The translations under genes and the position numbers were made by a program. A stretch of 7,906 nucleotides of DNA from Hyphomicrobiales bacterium (GTDB lineage Bacteria > Pseudomonadota > Alphaproteobacteria > Rhizobiales > Aestuariivirgaceae), in assembly GCA_003151375.1 (NCBI GenBank), contig PLXI01000198.1, positions 4,053 to 11,958 of the forward strand. The letters are read 5' to 3'. The notes beneath the pieces are model-generated. The model saw nothing but the letters and a program-made list of their open reading frames with translations, was not told where the DNA came from and did not search any database. Shown one piece after another: positions 1 to 6,334 of the stretch. Within the stretch, counting starts at the first letter, position 1; every line of letters starts with the position of its first letter.

Positions 1-596
1 ATCCGCAGCAGGAATTCCTGCAAGTGGATACGAGCAACATTCTGTTCATCTGCGGCGGAGCCTTTGCCGGGCTTGAACGCATCATTGCGCAACGCTCTAA
101 AGGCACTGGCATTGGCTTTGCCGCGACGGTGCGCGGGCCTGATGATCGGCGCACTGGCGCAGTGCTGCGTGAATTGGAGCCAGAAGATCTTCTGCGCTTT
201 GGTCTGATCCCAGAGTTTGTGGGTCGTTTGCCAGTTGTAGCAACCTTGGAAGACTTGGATGAAACTGCGTTGGTGCAGATTTTGGGTGAGCCAAAGAACG
301 CTATCGTCAAGCAATATCAAAGATTGTTTGAGATGGAAGGAGTTAAGCTCACTATTCCTGAAGACAGCATGAAGGCCATCGCGCGCAAGGCGATTGACCG
401 CAAGACCGGTGCACGCGGGCTTCGTTCCATCATGGAAACAATTTTACTCGACACGATGTATGATTTGCCCGGCATGGCAGGTGTGGAGGAAGTGGTGATT
501 TCCAAAGAAGTTGTGGCGGGCGATGCCAAGCCGCTGCTGATTTATGCTGACCGCGAAAAATCAGTCAATGCAAAAGCTATTCCGGCTTCGGCTTGA
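1..596 (+). CDS. clpX: ATP-dependent Clp protease ATP-binding subunit ClpX (3' part only)
   Basis: This is the C-terminal 197 residues of ClpX, the AAA+ unfoldase that recognises tagged proteins and feeds them to the ClpP peptidase in the cytoplasm. The reading frame is open from the left edge: bases 1-2 complete a codon that is probably the His of the RKH pore loop, followed by PQQEF. Visible family signatures are ILFICGGAFAGL, EDLLRFGLIPEFVGRLPV with the arginine finger (fragment residue 75), EPKNAIVKQYQRLFEME, and the sensor-2 segment KTGARGLRSIMET (Arg at fragment residue 141). The N-terminal zinc-binding domain, the Walker motifs and the ClpP-binding IGF loop lie upstream of the window. 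The end matches the usual ClpX length, followed by a short low-complexity tail. lon follows 105 bases downstream on the same strand, the usual alphaproteobacterial order. Identification is near certain from sequence; it is truncated by the window edge, not broken. Confidence 0.97.
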   Translation, partial: PQQEFLQVDTSNILFICGGAFAGLERIIAQRSKGTGIGFAATVRGPDDRRTGAVLRELEPEDLLRFGLIPEFVGRLPVVATLEDLDETALVQILGEPKNAIVKQYQRLFEMEGVKLTIPEDSMKAIARKAIDRKTGARGLRSIMETILLDTMYDLPGMAGVEEVVISKEVVAGDAKPLLIYADREKSVNAKAIPASA

Positions 597-610
597 TCGA
601 AATTTCACAT

Positions 611-640
611 CTTGAAAAATGTGGACCAATGCCCACATGG
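611..640 (+). promoter_or_regulatory. Possible heat-shock (sigma-32 type) promoter of lon
   Basis: In the clpX-lon gap, CTTGAA (611-616) is followed after 15 bases by CCCACATGG (632-640). This resembles the RpoH promoter pattern CTTGAA / CCCCAT, and lon is a classic heat-shock gene, so a dedicated promoter here would make sense. The -10 part is imperfect, and alphaproteobacterial RpoH sites often look more like CYTAT in this position. The call is inferred from motif similarity and position. lon could also be read through from clpX, as no terminator is seen between them. Confidence 0.45.
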
Positions 641-688
641 CTTGAAGGAAGTTACTCTGGCTTGCAGCCTTTAAGGGGCAGGCGAGAT

Positions 689-695
689 GGAAGGA
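689..695 (+). promoter_or_regulatory. Ribosome binding site of lon
   Basis: GGAAGGA lies 6 bases before the ATG at 702 and supports that start. The protein beginning there starts with the expected Lon N-terminal pattern (VLPLRDIVVFPHMVVPLFVGR at residues 9-31). Confidence 0.7.
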
Positions 696-701
696 TAGAA
701 A

Positions 702-3113
702 ATGAACAAGCCTGATCACGAAGTTTTGCCCGTATTGCCGTTGCGCGACATTGTTGTGTTTCCGCATATGGTGGTGCCGCTGTTTGTGGGCCGCCAAAAA
801 TCCATCGCCGCTTTGGAAGAAGTGATGCGTGAAGATAAACGCATTTTGTTGGTTTCCCAGCGCAATGCCGGCGATGATGAGCCGACTGCCGAAACGATTT
901 ATGATGTGGGCACATTGGCGCAAGTATTGCAGCTTTTGAAATTGCCAGATGGCACAGTGAAAGTATTGGTTGAAGGCACTGAACGCGCCAAAGTGGAAGA
1001 ATTCCGTGCGCGCAATGATTTCTATGAAGCCGTGCTTTCACCCATTGCCTCAGTTGTGCAAACGGGGTCGGACGCTGATGCCTTGGCGCGCACCGCTGCC
1101 ACCCAATTTGAAAACTATGTAAAGCTGAACAAGAAAGTGCCGCAAGAAATTCTGGCCACACTTAACCAGATCACGGATCATTCCAAATTGGCGGATACGA
1201 TCGCTGCACATCTCTCGGTGAAGCTTTCAGAAAAACAGGACATTCTTGCGACTGCCTCAGTGGAGGAGCGTTTTGAAAAATGCTTTGCCTTGATGGAAGG
1301 CGAGATCTCAGTTCTGCAAGTTGAAAAGCGCATCCGTGGCCGCGTCAAGCGGCAGATGGAAAAAACCCAACGCGAATATTATTTGAATGAGCAAATGAAG
1401 GCCATTCAGAAAGAATTGGGCGATGGCGAAGGCGGCGAGAAGAATGAGATCGATGAGTTGACCAAGCGCATTGAAGAAACCAAATTCTCCAAGGAAGCGC
1501 GTGAACGTGCTGATGCTGAGATCAAGAAACTCAAGCAAATGGCACCGATGTCGGCTGAGGCCACAGTCATCCGCAATTACCTTGATTGGTTGTTGAGCCT
1601 TCCGTGGAATCAGAATTCCAAGGTGAAGTCTGATTTGAATTTTGCCCAGGGCGTTCTTGATAATGATCACTTTGGCTTGGATAAGGTCAAAGAACGCATT
1701 GTTGAATATCTTGCTGTGCAAACCCGTACCAAGAAATTGCGCGGACCAATTCTGTGCCTCGTTGGACCTCCAGGCGTTGGTAAAACGTCGCTGGCGCGTT
1801 CGATTGCGAAAGCAACGGGCCGTGAATTTGTGCGCATGTCTTTGGGTGGGGTTCGCGATGAAAGCGAAATCCGCGGCCATCGGCGTACCTATATTGGTTC
1901 TATGCCCGGCAAGATTATCCAGTCGATGAAGAAGGCCAAGAAAAATAATCCGCTTTTCTTGCTGGATGAGATTGACAAGATGGGCATGGATTTCCGTGGC
2001 GATCCATCTGCGGCTTTGCTTGAGGTGCTTGATCCTGAACAGAACTCAACCTTCATGGACCACTATCTTGAGGTGGAATATGATTTGAGCAATGTGATGT
2101 TTGTCACAACTTCAAACACGTTGAACATTCCTCCGGCTTTGATGGACCGCATGGAAATCATCCGCCTTTCGGGTTACACCGAAGAAGAAAAGGCTGAGAT
2201 TGCCAAACGCCATCTTGTGCCCAAGGCGATGGAAAGTCACGGTCTGGATAAGAAGGAATTTGAACTGGGCGATGATGCATTGAAGGTGATAATTGAAAAT
2301 TACACCCGCGAGGCAGGCGTGCGCAGCTTAGAGCGTGAGATCAACAACATTGCCCGTAAGGTCATCAAAGATTTGATGACGAGCAAGAAAAAGAAAATCA
2401 AAGTGGATGCGGAGGCAGCCAGGAAATATCTTGGTGTGCCGAAGTATAAACATGGTTTGGCCGAGAAAGAAGATCAGGTTGGCGTTGTCACTGGTTTGGC
2501 ATGGACGGAAGTGGGTGGCGAGTTGCTGACCATTGAAGCCCTTATGATGCCCGGCAAAGGCAAGATGACGGTGACTGGCAATCTCAAAGACGTGATGCGG
2601 GAATCAATCTCTGCTGCATCGTCTTATGTGCGTTCTCGCGCCACAAGCATCGGTGTGAAGCCACCGCAGTTTGATAAGCGTGACATTCACGTGCACGTGC
2701 CTGAAGGTGCGACACCTAAGGACGGCCCATCAGCTGGTATTGCCATGGCAACGGCGGTTGTGTCTGTGATGACGGGCATTCCGGTGCATAAAGATGTGGC
2801 GATGACCGGCGAGATCACCTTGCGTGGCCGTGTATTGCCCATCGGCGGCCTTAAAGAAAAGCTGCTGGCTGCACTGCGCGGTGGCATTAAGAAAGTCATG
2901 ATCCCTGATGAAAACGTCAAGGATTTGGCAGAGGTGCCGGACAGTGTGAAGAACGGCATGGAACTCATTCCGGTTTCACATATGGATGATGTTTTGAAAC
3001 ACGCACTCGTGCGCCAGCCCGAGCCTATTGTATGGGACGAGGTGGCTGAAGAAGCAGCTGCAGCGGCACGTGCTGCTAAAACTGGCGGCGAAGAGGCTGC
3101 AACCGCACATTAA
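702..3113 (+). CDS. lon: ATP-dependent protease La (Lon)
   Basis: This 803-residue cytoplasmic AAA+ serine protease is a single chain that unfolds and degrades misfolded and selected regulatory proteins, and works as a hexamer. All domains are present. The N-terminal substrate-binding domain spans about residues 8-200, followed by a helical/coiled-coil stretch (about 200-300) rich in Lys and Glu. The AAA+ module has Walker A GPPGVGKT (355-362), Walker B LFLLDEIDK (418-426), a sensor-1 Asn near 472, an Arg finger near 483 and a sensor-2 Arg near 541. The C-terminal protease domain has Ser677 in PKDGPSAG and Lys720 in GGLKEKL, the Ser-Lys dyad. Length and architecture match the bacterial LonA family (about 780-820 residues). 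The tail after residue 770 is Ala/Glu-rich and probably disordered. It follows clpX on the same strand and ends just before a strong terminator. Nothing suggests inactivation. Confidence 0.98.
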   Translation: MNKPDHEVLPVLPLRDIVVFPHMVVPLFVGRQKSIAALEEVMREDKRILLVSQRNAGDDEPTAETIYDVGTLAQVLQLLKLPDGTVKVLVEGTERAKVEEFRARNDFYEAVLSPIASVVQTGSDADALARTAATQFENYVKLNKKVPQEILATLNQITDHSKLADTIAAHLSVKLSEKQDILATASVEERFEKCFALMEGEISVLQVEKRIRGRVKRQMEKTQREYYLNEQMKAIQKELGDGEGGEKNEIDELTKRIEETKFSKEARERADAEIKKLKQMAPMSAEATVIRNYLDWLLSLPWNQNSKVKSDLNFAQGVLDNDHFGLDKVKERIVEYLAVQTRTKKLRGPILCLVGPPGVGKTSLARSIAKATGREFVRMSLGGVRDESEIRGHRRTYIGSMPGKIIQSMKKAKKNNPLFLLDEIDKMGMDFRGDPSAALLEVLDPEQNSTFMDHYLEVEYDLSNVMFVTTSNTLNIPPALMDRMEIIRLSGYTEEEKAEIAKRHLVPKAMESHGLDKKEFELGDDALKVIIENYTREAGVRSLEREINNIARKVIKDLMTSKKKKIKVDAEAARKYLGVPKYKHGLAEKEDQVGVVTGLAWTEVGGELLTIEALMMPGKGKMTVTGNLKDVMRESISAASSYVRSRATSIGVKPPQFDKRDIHVHVPEGATPKDGPSAGIAMATAVVSVMTGIPVHKDVAMTGEITLRGRVLPIGGLKEKLLAALRGGIKKVMIPDENVKDLAEVPDSVKNGMELIPVSHMDDVLKHALVRQPEPIVWDEVAEEAAAAARAAKTGGEEAATAH

Positions 3114-3135
3114 TTATCAGTGTGCTGACAAAATG

Positions 3136-3166
3136 AAAACTCCGGTGGCGACGCCGGGGTTTTTTT
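3136..3166 (+). terminator. Rho-independent terminator of lon
   Basis: An 8-bp stem (3140-3147 with 3152-3159, including two G-T pairs) is closed by a GCGA loop (3148-3151), a GNRA tetraloop, and followed by seven T (3160-3166). Four A precede the stem, so on the other strand the hairpin is also followed by a short T run. It could therefore stop the convergent gene that ends at 3185 as well. Confidence 0.9.
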
Positions 3167-3184
3167 ACGGCTGAAGTTGGAAGT

Positions 3185-3658
3185 TTAAATCCAGCGCCGT
3201 GTCACGGCTTTCCAATTGGCAAAATCTTGGCCGAAGATTTGCGCCAGTTCTGTTTCTTCGGGCCTGATTACAAAAATTTCCATCAAGATCACATAAGTGA
3301 TGATGCCTGTTGCTGCTGCCGGATAGGAAAGCGTGGCAAGCGCAATGAGCGGCATCAGAAAGGCGGCATAAATGGGATGGCGTGACCACGCGAAAATGCC
3401 GTTTGTCACCAATGTTTGCGGCTTACCAAAGGTGGAAGCGAGCAGAGATTTTTTCATGTGGCGTTGGATCAACATCACCGATGCGATGAAGGCCACATAA
3501 GACAGTGGTATCAGTATCATCGCCGCCTTGTTGTTGAGGATCTCGCCCAATATGTTTGAGCCGCCAGCAACGATACAACCAATGAAATAGCTGATGCCGG
3601 AGACCCAAGCGGAAGGGTCAATCACATGTTTGCGTTTTGCAGATGATTGGCTTGTCAT
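3185..3658 (-). CDS. Isoprenylcysteine carboxyl methyltransferase-like (ICMT/PEMT family) membrane protein
   Basis: A small integral membrane protein of 157 residues. The C-terminal half carries the signature of the ICMT / phospholipid methyltransferase superfamily: NGIFAWSRHPIY (86-97), then a long hydrophobic segment (about 98-130), then RPEETELAQIFGQDFANWK (132-150) and a final RRW, matching the family pattern G-x-x-x-x-x-RHP-x-Y ... EE-x-x-L-x-x-x-FG ... RW. These conserved RHP and EE residues form the S-adenosylmethionine site in the family. Hydrophobic stretches near 17-35 and 46-64 suggest about four membrane passes. Bacterial members act on diverse or unknown substrates, and the substrate here cannot be told. 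A GTG at 3673 in the same frame would add five residues, but neither start has a strong ribosome site. I prefer the ATG at 3658. The gene converges on lon and diverges from the MFS gene at 3759. The family call is firm, the function open. Confidence 0.85.
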   Translation of the reverse strand: MTSQSSAKRKHVIDPSAWVSGISYFIGCIVAGGSNILGEILNNKAAMILIPLSYVAFIASVMLIQRHMKKSLLASTFGKPQTLVTNGIFAWSRHPIYAAFLMPLIALATLSYPAAATGIITYVILMEIFVIRPEETELAQIFGQDFANWKAVTRRWI

Positions 3659-3758
3659 AAGAGATGATCCCACGGGTTTGGCGCGCAGATTAGTGGCCAG
3701 TTGCCTCTAAATGGTTAAGGCCCTTGCAGGGGTTTTGGCGCTTGGGCAAAGTTAGCAC
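3659..3758. other. Divergent intergenic region between methyltransferase and MFS genes
   Basis: This region of about 100 bases must hold the promoters of two divergent genes. No convincing -35/-10 pair was seen on either strand, and no clear ribosome site precedes the MFS ATG at 3759. A small palindrome CCCTTGCAGGG (3721-3731) and two similar copies of GGTTTGGCGC / GGTTTTGGCGC (3675-3684 and 3731-3741) are the only visible structure. Confidence 0.4.
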
Positions 3759-4955
3759 ATGAGTGAGACCTCGCCACGGCTGATTCTGTCCGACGACAAG
3801 CGAGCAGGGGTATGGGTTTTCAGTCTCCTGTTTTTTATTGATTCAATGGCACGGGCATTTTCCACCGGTGTCTTATCGATTCAGGCCTATGATTTAGTGG
3901 GTTCCAGCCAGAAAGTAAGCATGCTGGCGGGGCTAACATCGGGCAGCGTTCTCGTTCTCACGCTGCTGATGCCAATGATGTTTGGTCACGTGCGGCGGCG
4001 CTGGGCTTATACAACGGGTGCGCTCATGTTGGTGGCAGGCAGCCTCGCCCTTGGCAGCTTCACACTGACTGGCCAAATTGCTGGTGCCATTATGCGCAAT
4101 GCAGGGGCATCAATCACCAGCGTTACTTTACAACTCTATATTCTCGATCACATCAAGAAGGCTGATCTCACGCGCAGTGAGCCGCTGCGCCTTGGGCTTT
4201 CAACATTCGCTTGGGTGGTTTGCCCTTACGCCGGAGTTTGGCTCTATCAAAACTATGGGGCACTGGCTCCACAGTTATGTGCGGCGGCCTCGGCTCTCAC
4301 GCTTTTGGCAGTGTTTTGGTATTTGCGTTTGCATGATACGGGCGTGTTGCAAACGGGCACGATGCAACCCTTCAACCCCATCGCCAATGTGAAGCAGTTC
4401 ATAAGCCAGCCGCGCCTCAGGCTTGCGTGGCTCATCGCATTTGCGCGCTCAGGCTTTTGGATGGCATTGTTCACCTATGGCCCATTGCTGATGATTGAAG
4501 GCGGCATGGGAAAGATCGCTGGTGGAGAAATTATCTCTCTCAGCCAATTGTGCTTACTGTTGGCTTTGTTGTTTGGATATGCAGCAAAGCGTTTAGGCTT
4601 GCGCATGGTGATAGCACTTTGCTTTGTTTTGATTTGCGTTACTTCGATATTAGCTGGCGGATTTGGCACGGCAGCGCCTTGGGCTGCTGGGGCATTTCTT
4701 TTGCTGGGCGCAGCTGGAGCCTCAGGCATTGATGCCGTGGGCGGCATCGCCTATTTGCGCGCTGTAAAATTTCATGAACGCCAACGCATGACAGCAGTTT
4801 ACCGCACATATTTGGAACTGTCAGATGTGCTGCCTTCGCTCATCTACATGGTGTTGTTGCGTTATGCTGATGTGTCTATCGTATTTGTGTTGATCGGAGC
4901 ATTTGCGGGCTTTGTGGGCCTGCTCAGCTGGCGGCATTTACCAAAGACGATGTGA
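3759..4955 (+). CDS. Major facilitator superfamily (MFS) transporter, substrate unknown
   Basis: A 398-residue polytopic inner-membrane protein with a pattern of about twelve hydrophobic segments. Six lie between residues 17 and 189. A polar central loop (about 190-220) separates them from six more between 221 and 390. This 6+6 layout and length are typical of MFS secondary carriers. A degenerate loop 2-3 motif, GHVRRRWAYTTG (76-87), sits where the MFS motif A normally lies, with Arg-rich character but without the usual Asp. No sequence feature identifies a substrate. The ATG start gives a short cytoplasmic N-terminus followed directly by the first membrane segment, as expected, though the ribosome site is weak. 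Its last 32 bases overlap the end of the convergent MFS gene on the other strand. The two MFS proteins are not obviously close homologues. The class call is good; the substrate is not assignable. Confidence 0.82.
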   Translation: MSETSPRLILSDDKRAGVWVFSLLFFIDSMARAFSTGVLSIQAYDLVGSSQKVSMLAGLTSGSVLVLTLLMPMMFGHVRRRWAYTTGALMLVAGSLALGSFTLTGQIAGAIMRNAGASITSVTLQLYILDHIKKADLTRSEPLRLGLSTFAWVVCPYAGVWLYQNYGALAPQLCAAASALTLLAVFWYLRLHDTGVLQTGTMQPFNPIANVKQFISQPRLRLAWLIAFARSGFWMALFTYGPLLMIEGGMGKIAGGEIISLSQLCLLLALLFGYAAKRLGLRMVIALCFVLICVTSILAGGFGTAAPWAAGAFLLLGAAGASGIDAVGGIAYLRAVKFHERQRMTAVYRTYLELSDVLPSLIYMVLLRYADVSIVFVLIGAFAGFVGLLSWRHLPKTM

Positions 4956-6156
4956 CGGGCAGTTCGGGGAAGGGGCGGAACAACATTGCAATAAAGAACG
5001 CGCCAAGGCCCATGCCGAAGCTGGAGAGATAGAGCCAGCCATAGTTGCCTGTCGTATCAAATATCCAGCCACCTAAAACTGGGCCAGTTGCCATGCCAAG
5101 CCCACCAGCGAGGCCCATTGCGCCCATCATGGTTCCGAGAATTTGCAGCGGATAATTTTCGCGCAACAGAACCGAATAAAGTGGCATTACACCTGCATAG
5201 ATAAACCCGAAGACAGCGGCGGAAGAATAAAAGGCCGCAAGATCGCGGGAATAGAAATAGCCCAATGCGCCGATGGCTTGCACCAACAGGCCTACCACTA
5301 AAACCCATTTCGCGCCGAACTTGTCACCCATCAAACCAAAGACAATGCGGCCGGGCATGCCGGCAAGCCCCTCAACACTATAAATGGTGACGGCGGTGAG
5401 GGCGGGTATGCCGCAAGATATGGCATAGCTTACCGTATGGAATATTGGCCCTGAATGTGTGGCACAGCAAAAGAAGTTGGTGAAAAATAAAACCAGAAAT
5501 GGTGCTGATGCAAATGCTTGGCGGCGCGAGATTGCTGGCGCAGATGACACTGCGTTTTGTGTCTGAGGCTTTTGGGCTTGCTCAAGGGCCGGAGACTTTC
5601 GCAAAAAGAAGCAAGCCGGAACCATAATCACTGCAGCCACAAGCGCCAGGATCATCATTGCGGTGCGCCAATCGTAATGGGTAATCAGCACCCCAGAGAG
5701 TGGCGACATGGTCACAGGGGCCATGCCTATGCCTGCTGAGATCAGCGAAACGGCAAGGCTTCGCTGGGTTTCGAACCATCCAGTGACAGCCGACATCAGT
5801 GGGGCAAAAAACGCCGCCATCGAGACACCCATCAACACCCCATACAGCGCTTGGAACATATAAAGATTGGTGACGCGGCTGACGGCTAACAAAGTGAACA
5901 CCAGCAGGCCGGTGCCTGCAAGACAAACAGCGCGTGGGCCATATTTATCCGATAAGGTGCCCCAGGCCACGCCCGCAAAGCCCATCACGAGAAAGGCAAT
6001 TGTCATGGCGGTTGAAATGCCGGTGCGCGACCAGCCAGTGTCTTGCGACATGGGAATGAGGAATACCGGCAGTGAGAACATGCAACCCATTGCCACGCAG
6101 CCTAGCAAGCCGCCTGCAGCAACAATTACCCAACGATAGTTTGAAGCCATAGTCAT
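4924..6156 (-). CDS. MFS transporter (MFS_1 type, possibly monocarboxylate-like), substrate unknown
   Basis: A 410-residue inner-membrane carrier with about twelve membrane segments and a central polar loop (about 187-212). Motif A is clear in the first half, GTLSDKYGPRAVCLAG (66-81), and repeated in the second half, GLMGDKFGAKWVLVVG (274-289). A glycine/proline-rich segment GLGMATGPVLGGWIFD (352-367) lies in segment eleven, as in many organic-anion or monocarboxylate-type MFS carriers. That comparison suggests a small organic acid as substrate but does not prove it. The start at 6156 is preceded by GGAGA at a 5-base distance, and a second in-frame ATG lies two codons further in. The gene runs opposite to the preceding MFS gene and overlaps it tail to tail. 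Its upstream region carries two related palindromes over a promoter, implying regulated expression, probably substrate-induced. Downstream of glnA it is insulated by a terminator. Confidence 0.88.
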   Translation of the reverse strand: MTMASNYRWVIVAAGGLLGCVAMGCMFSLPVFLIPMSQDTGWSRTGISTAMTIAFLVMGFAGVAWGTLSDKYGPRAVCLAGTGLLVFTLLAVSRVTNLYMFQALYGVLMGVSMAAFFAPLMSAVTGWFETQRSLAVSLISAGIGMAPVTMSPLSGVLITHYDWRTAMMILALVAAVIMVPACFFLRKSPALEQAQKPQTQNAVSSAPAISRRQAFASAPFLVLFFTNFFCCATHSGPIFHTVSYAISCGIPALTAVTIYSVEGLAGMPGRIVFGLMGDKFGAKWVLVVGLLVQAIGALGYFYSRDLAAFYSSAAVFGFIYAGVMPLYSVLLRENYPLQILGTMMGAMGLAGGLGMATGPVLGGWIFDTTGNYGWLYLSSFGMGLGAFFIAMLFRPFPELPVTSSLVNAAS

Positions 6157-6161
6157 TGTCT

Positions 6162-6166
6162 TCTCC
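6162..6166 (-). promoter_or_regulatory. Ribosome binding site of second MFS gene
   Basis: On the minus strand GGAGA precedes the ATG at 6156 at ordinary distance. This fixes the upstream of two nearby in-frame ATG codons as the likely start. Confidence 0.7.
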
Positions 6167-6208
6167 TGCCATCTGAATACTCAGCAATATTATATACTGA
6201 AGATTCTA

Positions 6209-6228
6209 ATTCAACCACATTGTTGAAT
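6209..6228. promoter_or_regulatory. Palindromic operator candidate 1 (ATTCAAC-N6-GTTGAAT)
   Basis: A perfect 7-base inverted repeat with a 6-base spacer lies between the second MFS gene and its upstream promoter. Its 16-base core (6211-6226) is closely related to the palindrome at 6251-6266. The symmetry and A/T-rich ends are typical of sites for dimeric winged-helix repressors (MarR, GntR or similar). The cognate regulator is not in the window. Confidence 0.6.
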
Positions 6229-6254
6229 GTATGGCGGTAAAATTTATTTGTCAA
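6226..6254 (-). promoter_or_regulatory. Candidate promoter of second MFS gene
   Basis: On the minus strand a perfect TTGACA (6249-6254) is separated by 17 bases from TACATT (6226-6231), a four-of-six match to TATAAT. A perfect TATAAT (6189-6194, minus strand) lies nearer the gene but has no good -35 box at 16-18 bases. Both elements of the first pair overlap the two palindromes described separately, so bound protein would block it. Confidence 0.55.
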
Positions 6255-6266
6255 CCATTTGGTTGA
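6251..6266. promoter_or_regulatory. Palindromic operator candidate 2 (TCAACCA-TT-TGGTTGA)
   Basis: A perfect 7-base inverted repeat with a 2-base centre. It shares TCAACCA and the GTTGA end with the palindrome at 6211-6226, and starts exactly 40 bases from it, close to four helical turns, so the two would face the same side of the DNA. It overlaps the TTGACA -35 box. Confidence 0.6.
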
Positions 6267-6281
6267 ATAATTATGGAGATG

Positions 6282-6311
6282 AAAAAACCCCACCATTTCT
6301 GGCGGGGTTTT
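6282..6311 (-). terminator. Rho-independent terminator of glnA
   Basis: The stem pairs 6284-6291 (AAAACCCC) with 6304-6311 (GGGGTTTT), continues after one A-C mismatch with CCA/TGG, and has a 4-base loop (6296-6299). On the minus strand the stem is followed by six T, and it begins about two dozen bases after the glnA stop codon. On the plus strand it would also end in four T. Confidence 0.88.
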
Positions 6312-6334
6312 GTCGTCTGATTGATGAGCGTGGA

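Noticed and set aside
652..1880. Long open frames on the minus strand opposite lon (e.g. 652-1161 and 1308-1880)
   Set aside because: They mirror the codon structure of lon, have no family signatures or ribosome sites, and lon itself is unambiguous over the whole stretch.
3656..3673. GTG at 3673 as start of the methyltransferase-like gene
   Set aside because: It has no ribosome site and adds only five residues before an ATG in the same frame; the ATG at 3658 is the simpler choice, though not proven.
3721..3737. CCCTTGCAGGG hairpin followed by TTTT as a terminator
   Set aside because: The stem is only four base pairs with a three-base loop, and it lies upstream of the MFS gene with no plus-strand gene before it to terminate.
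5582..6187. Additional minus-strand frames and plus-strand frames overlapping the second MFS gene
   Set aside because: They are out-of-frame shadows of a protein with clear MFS motifs in the main frame.
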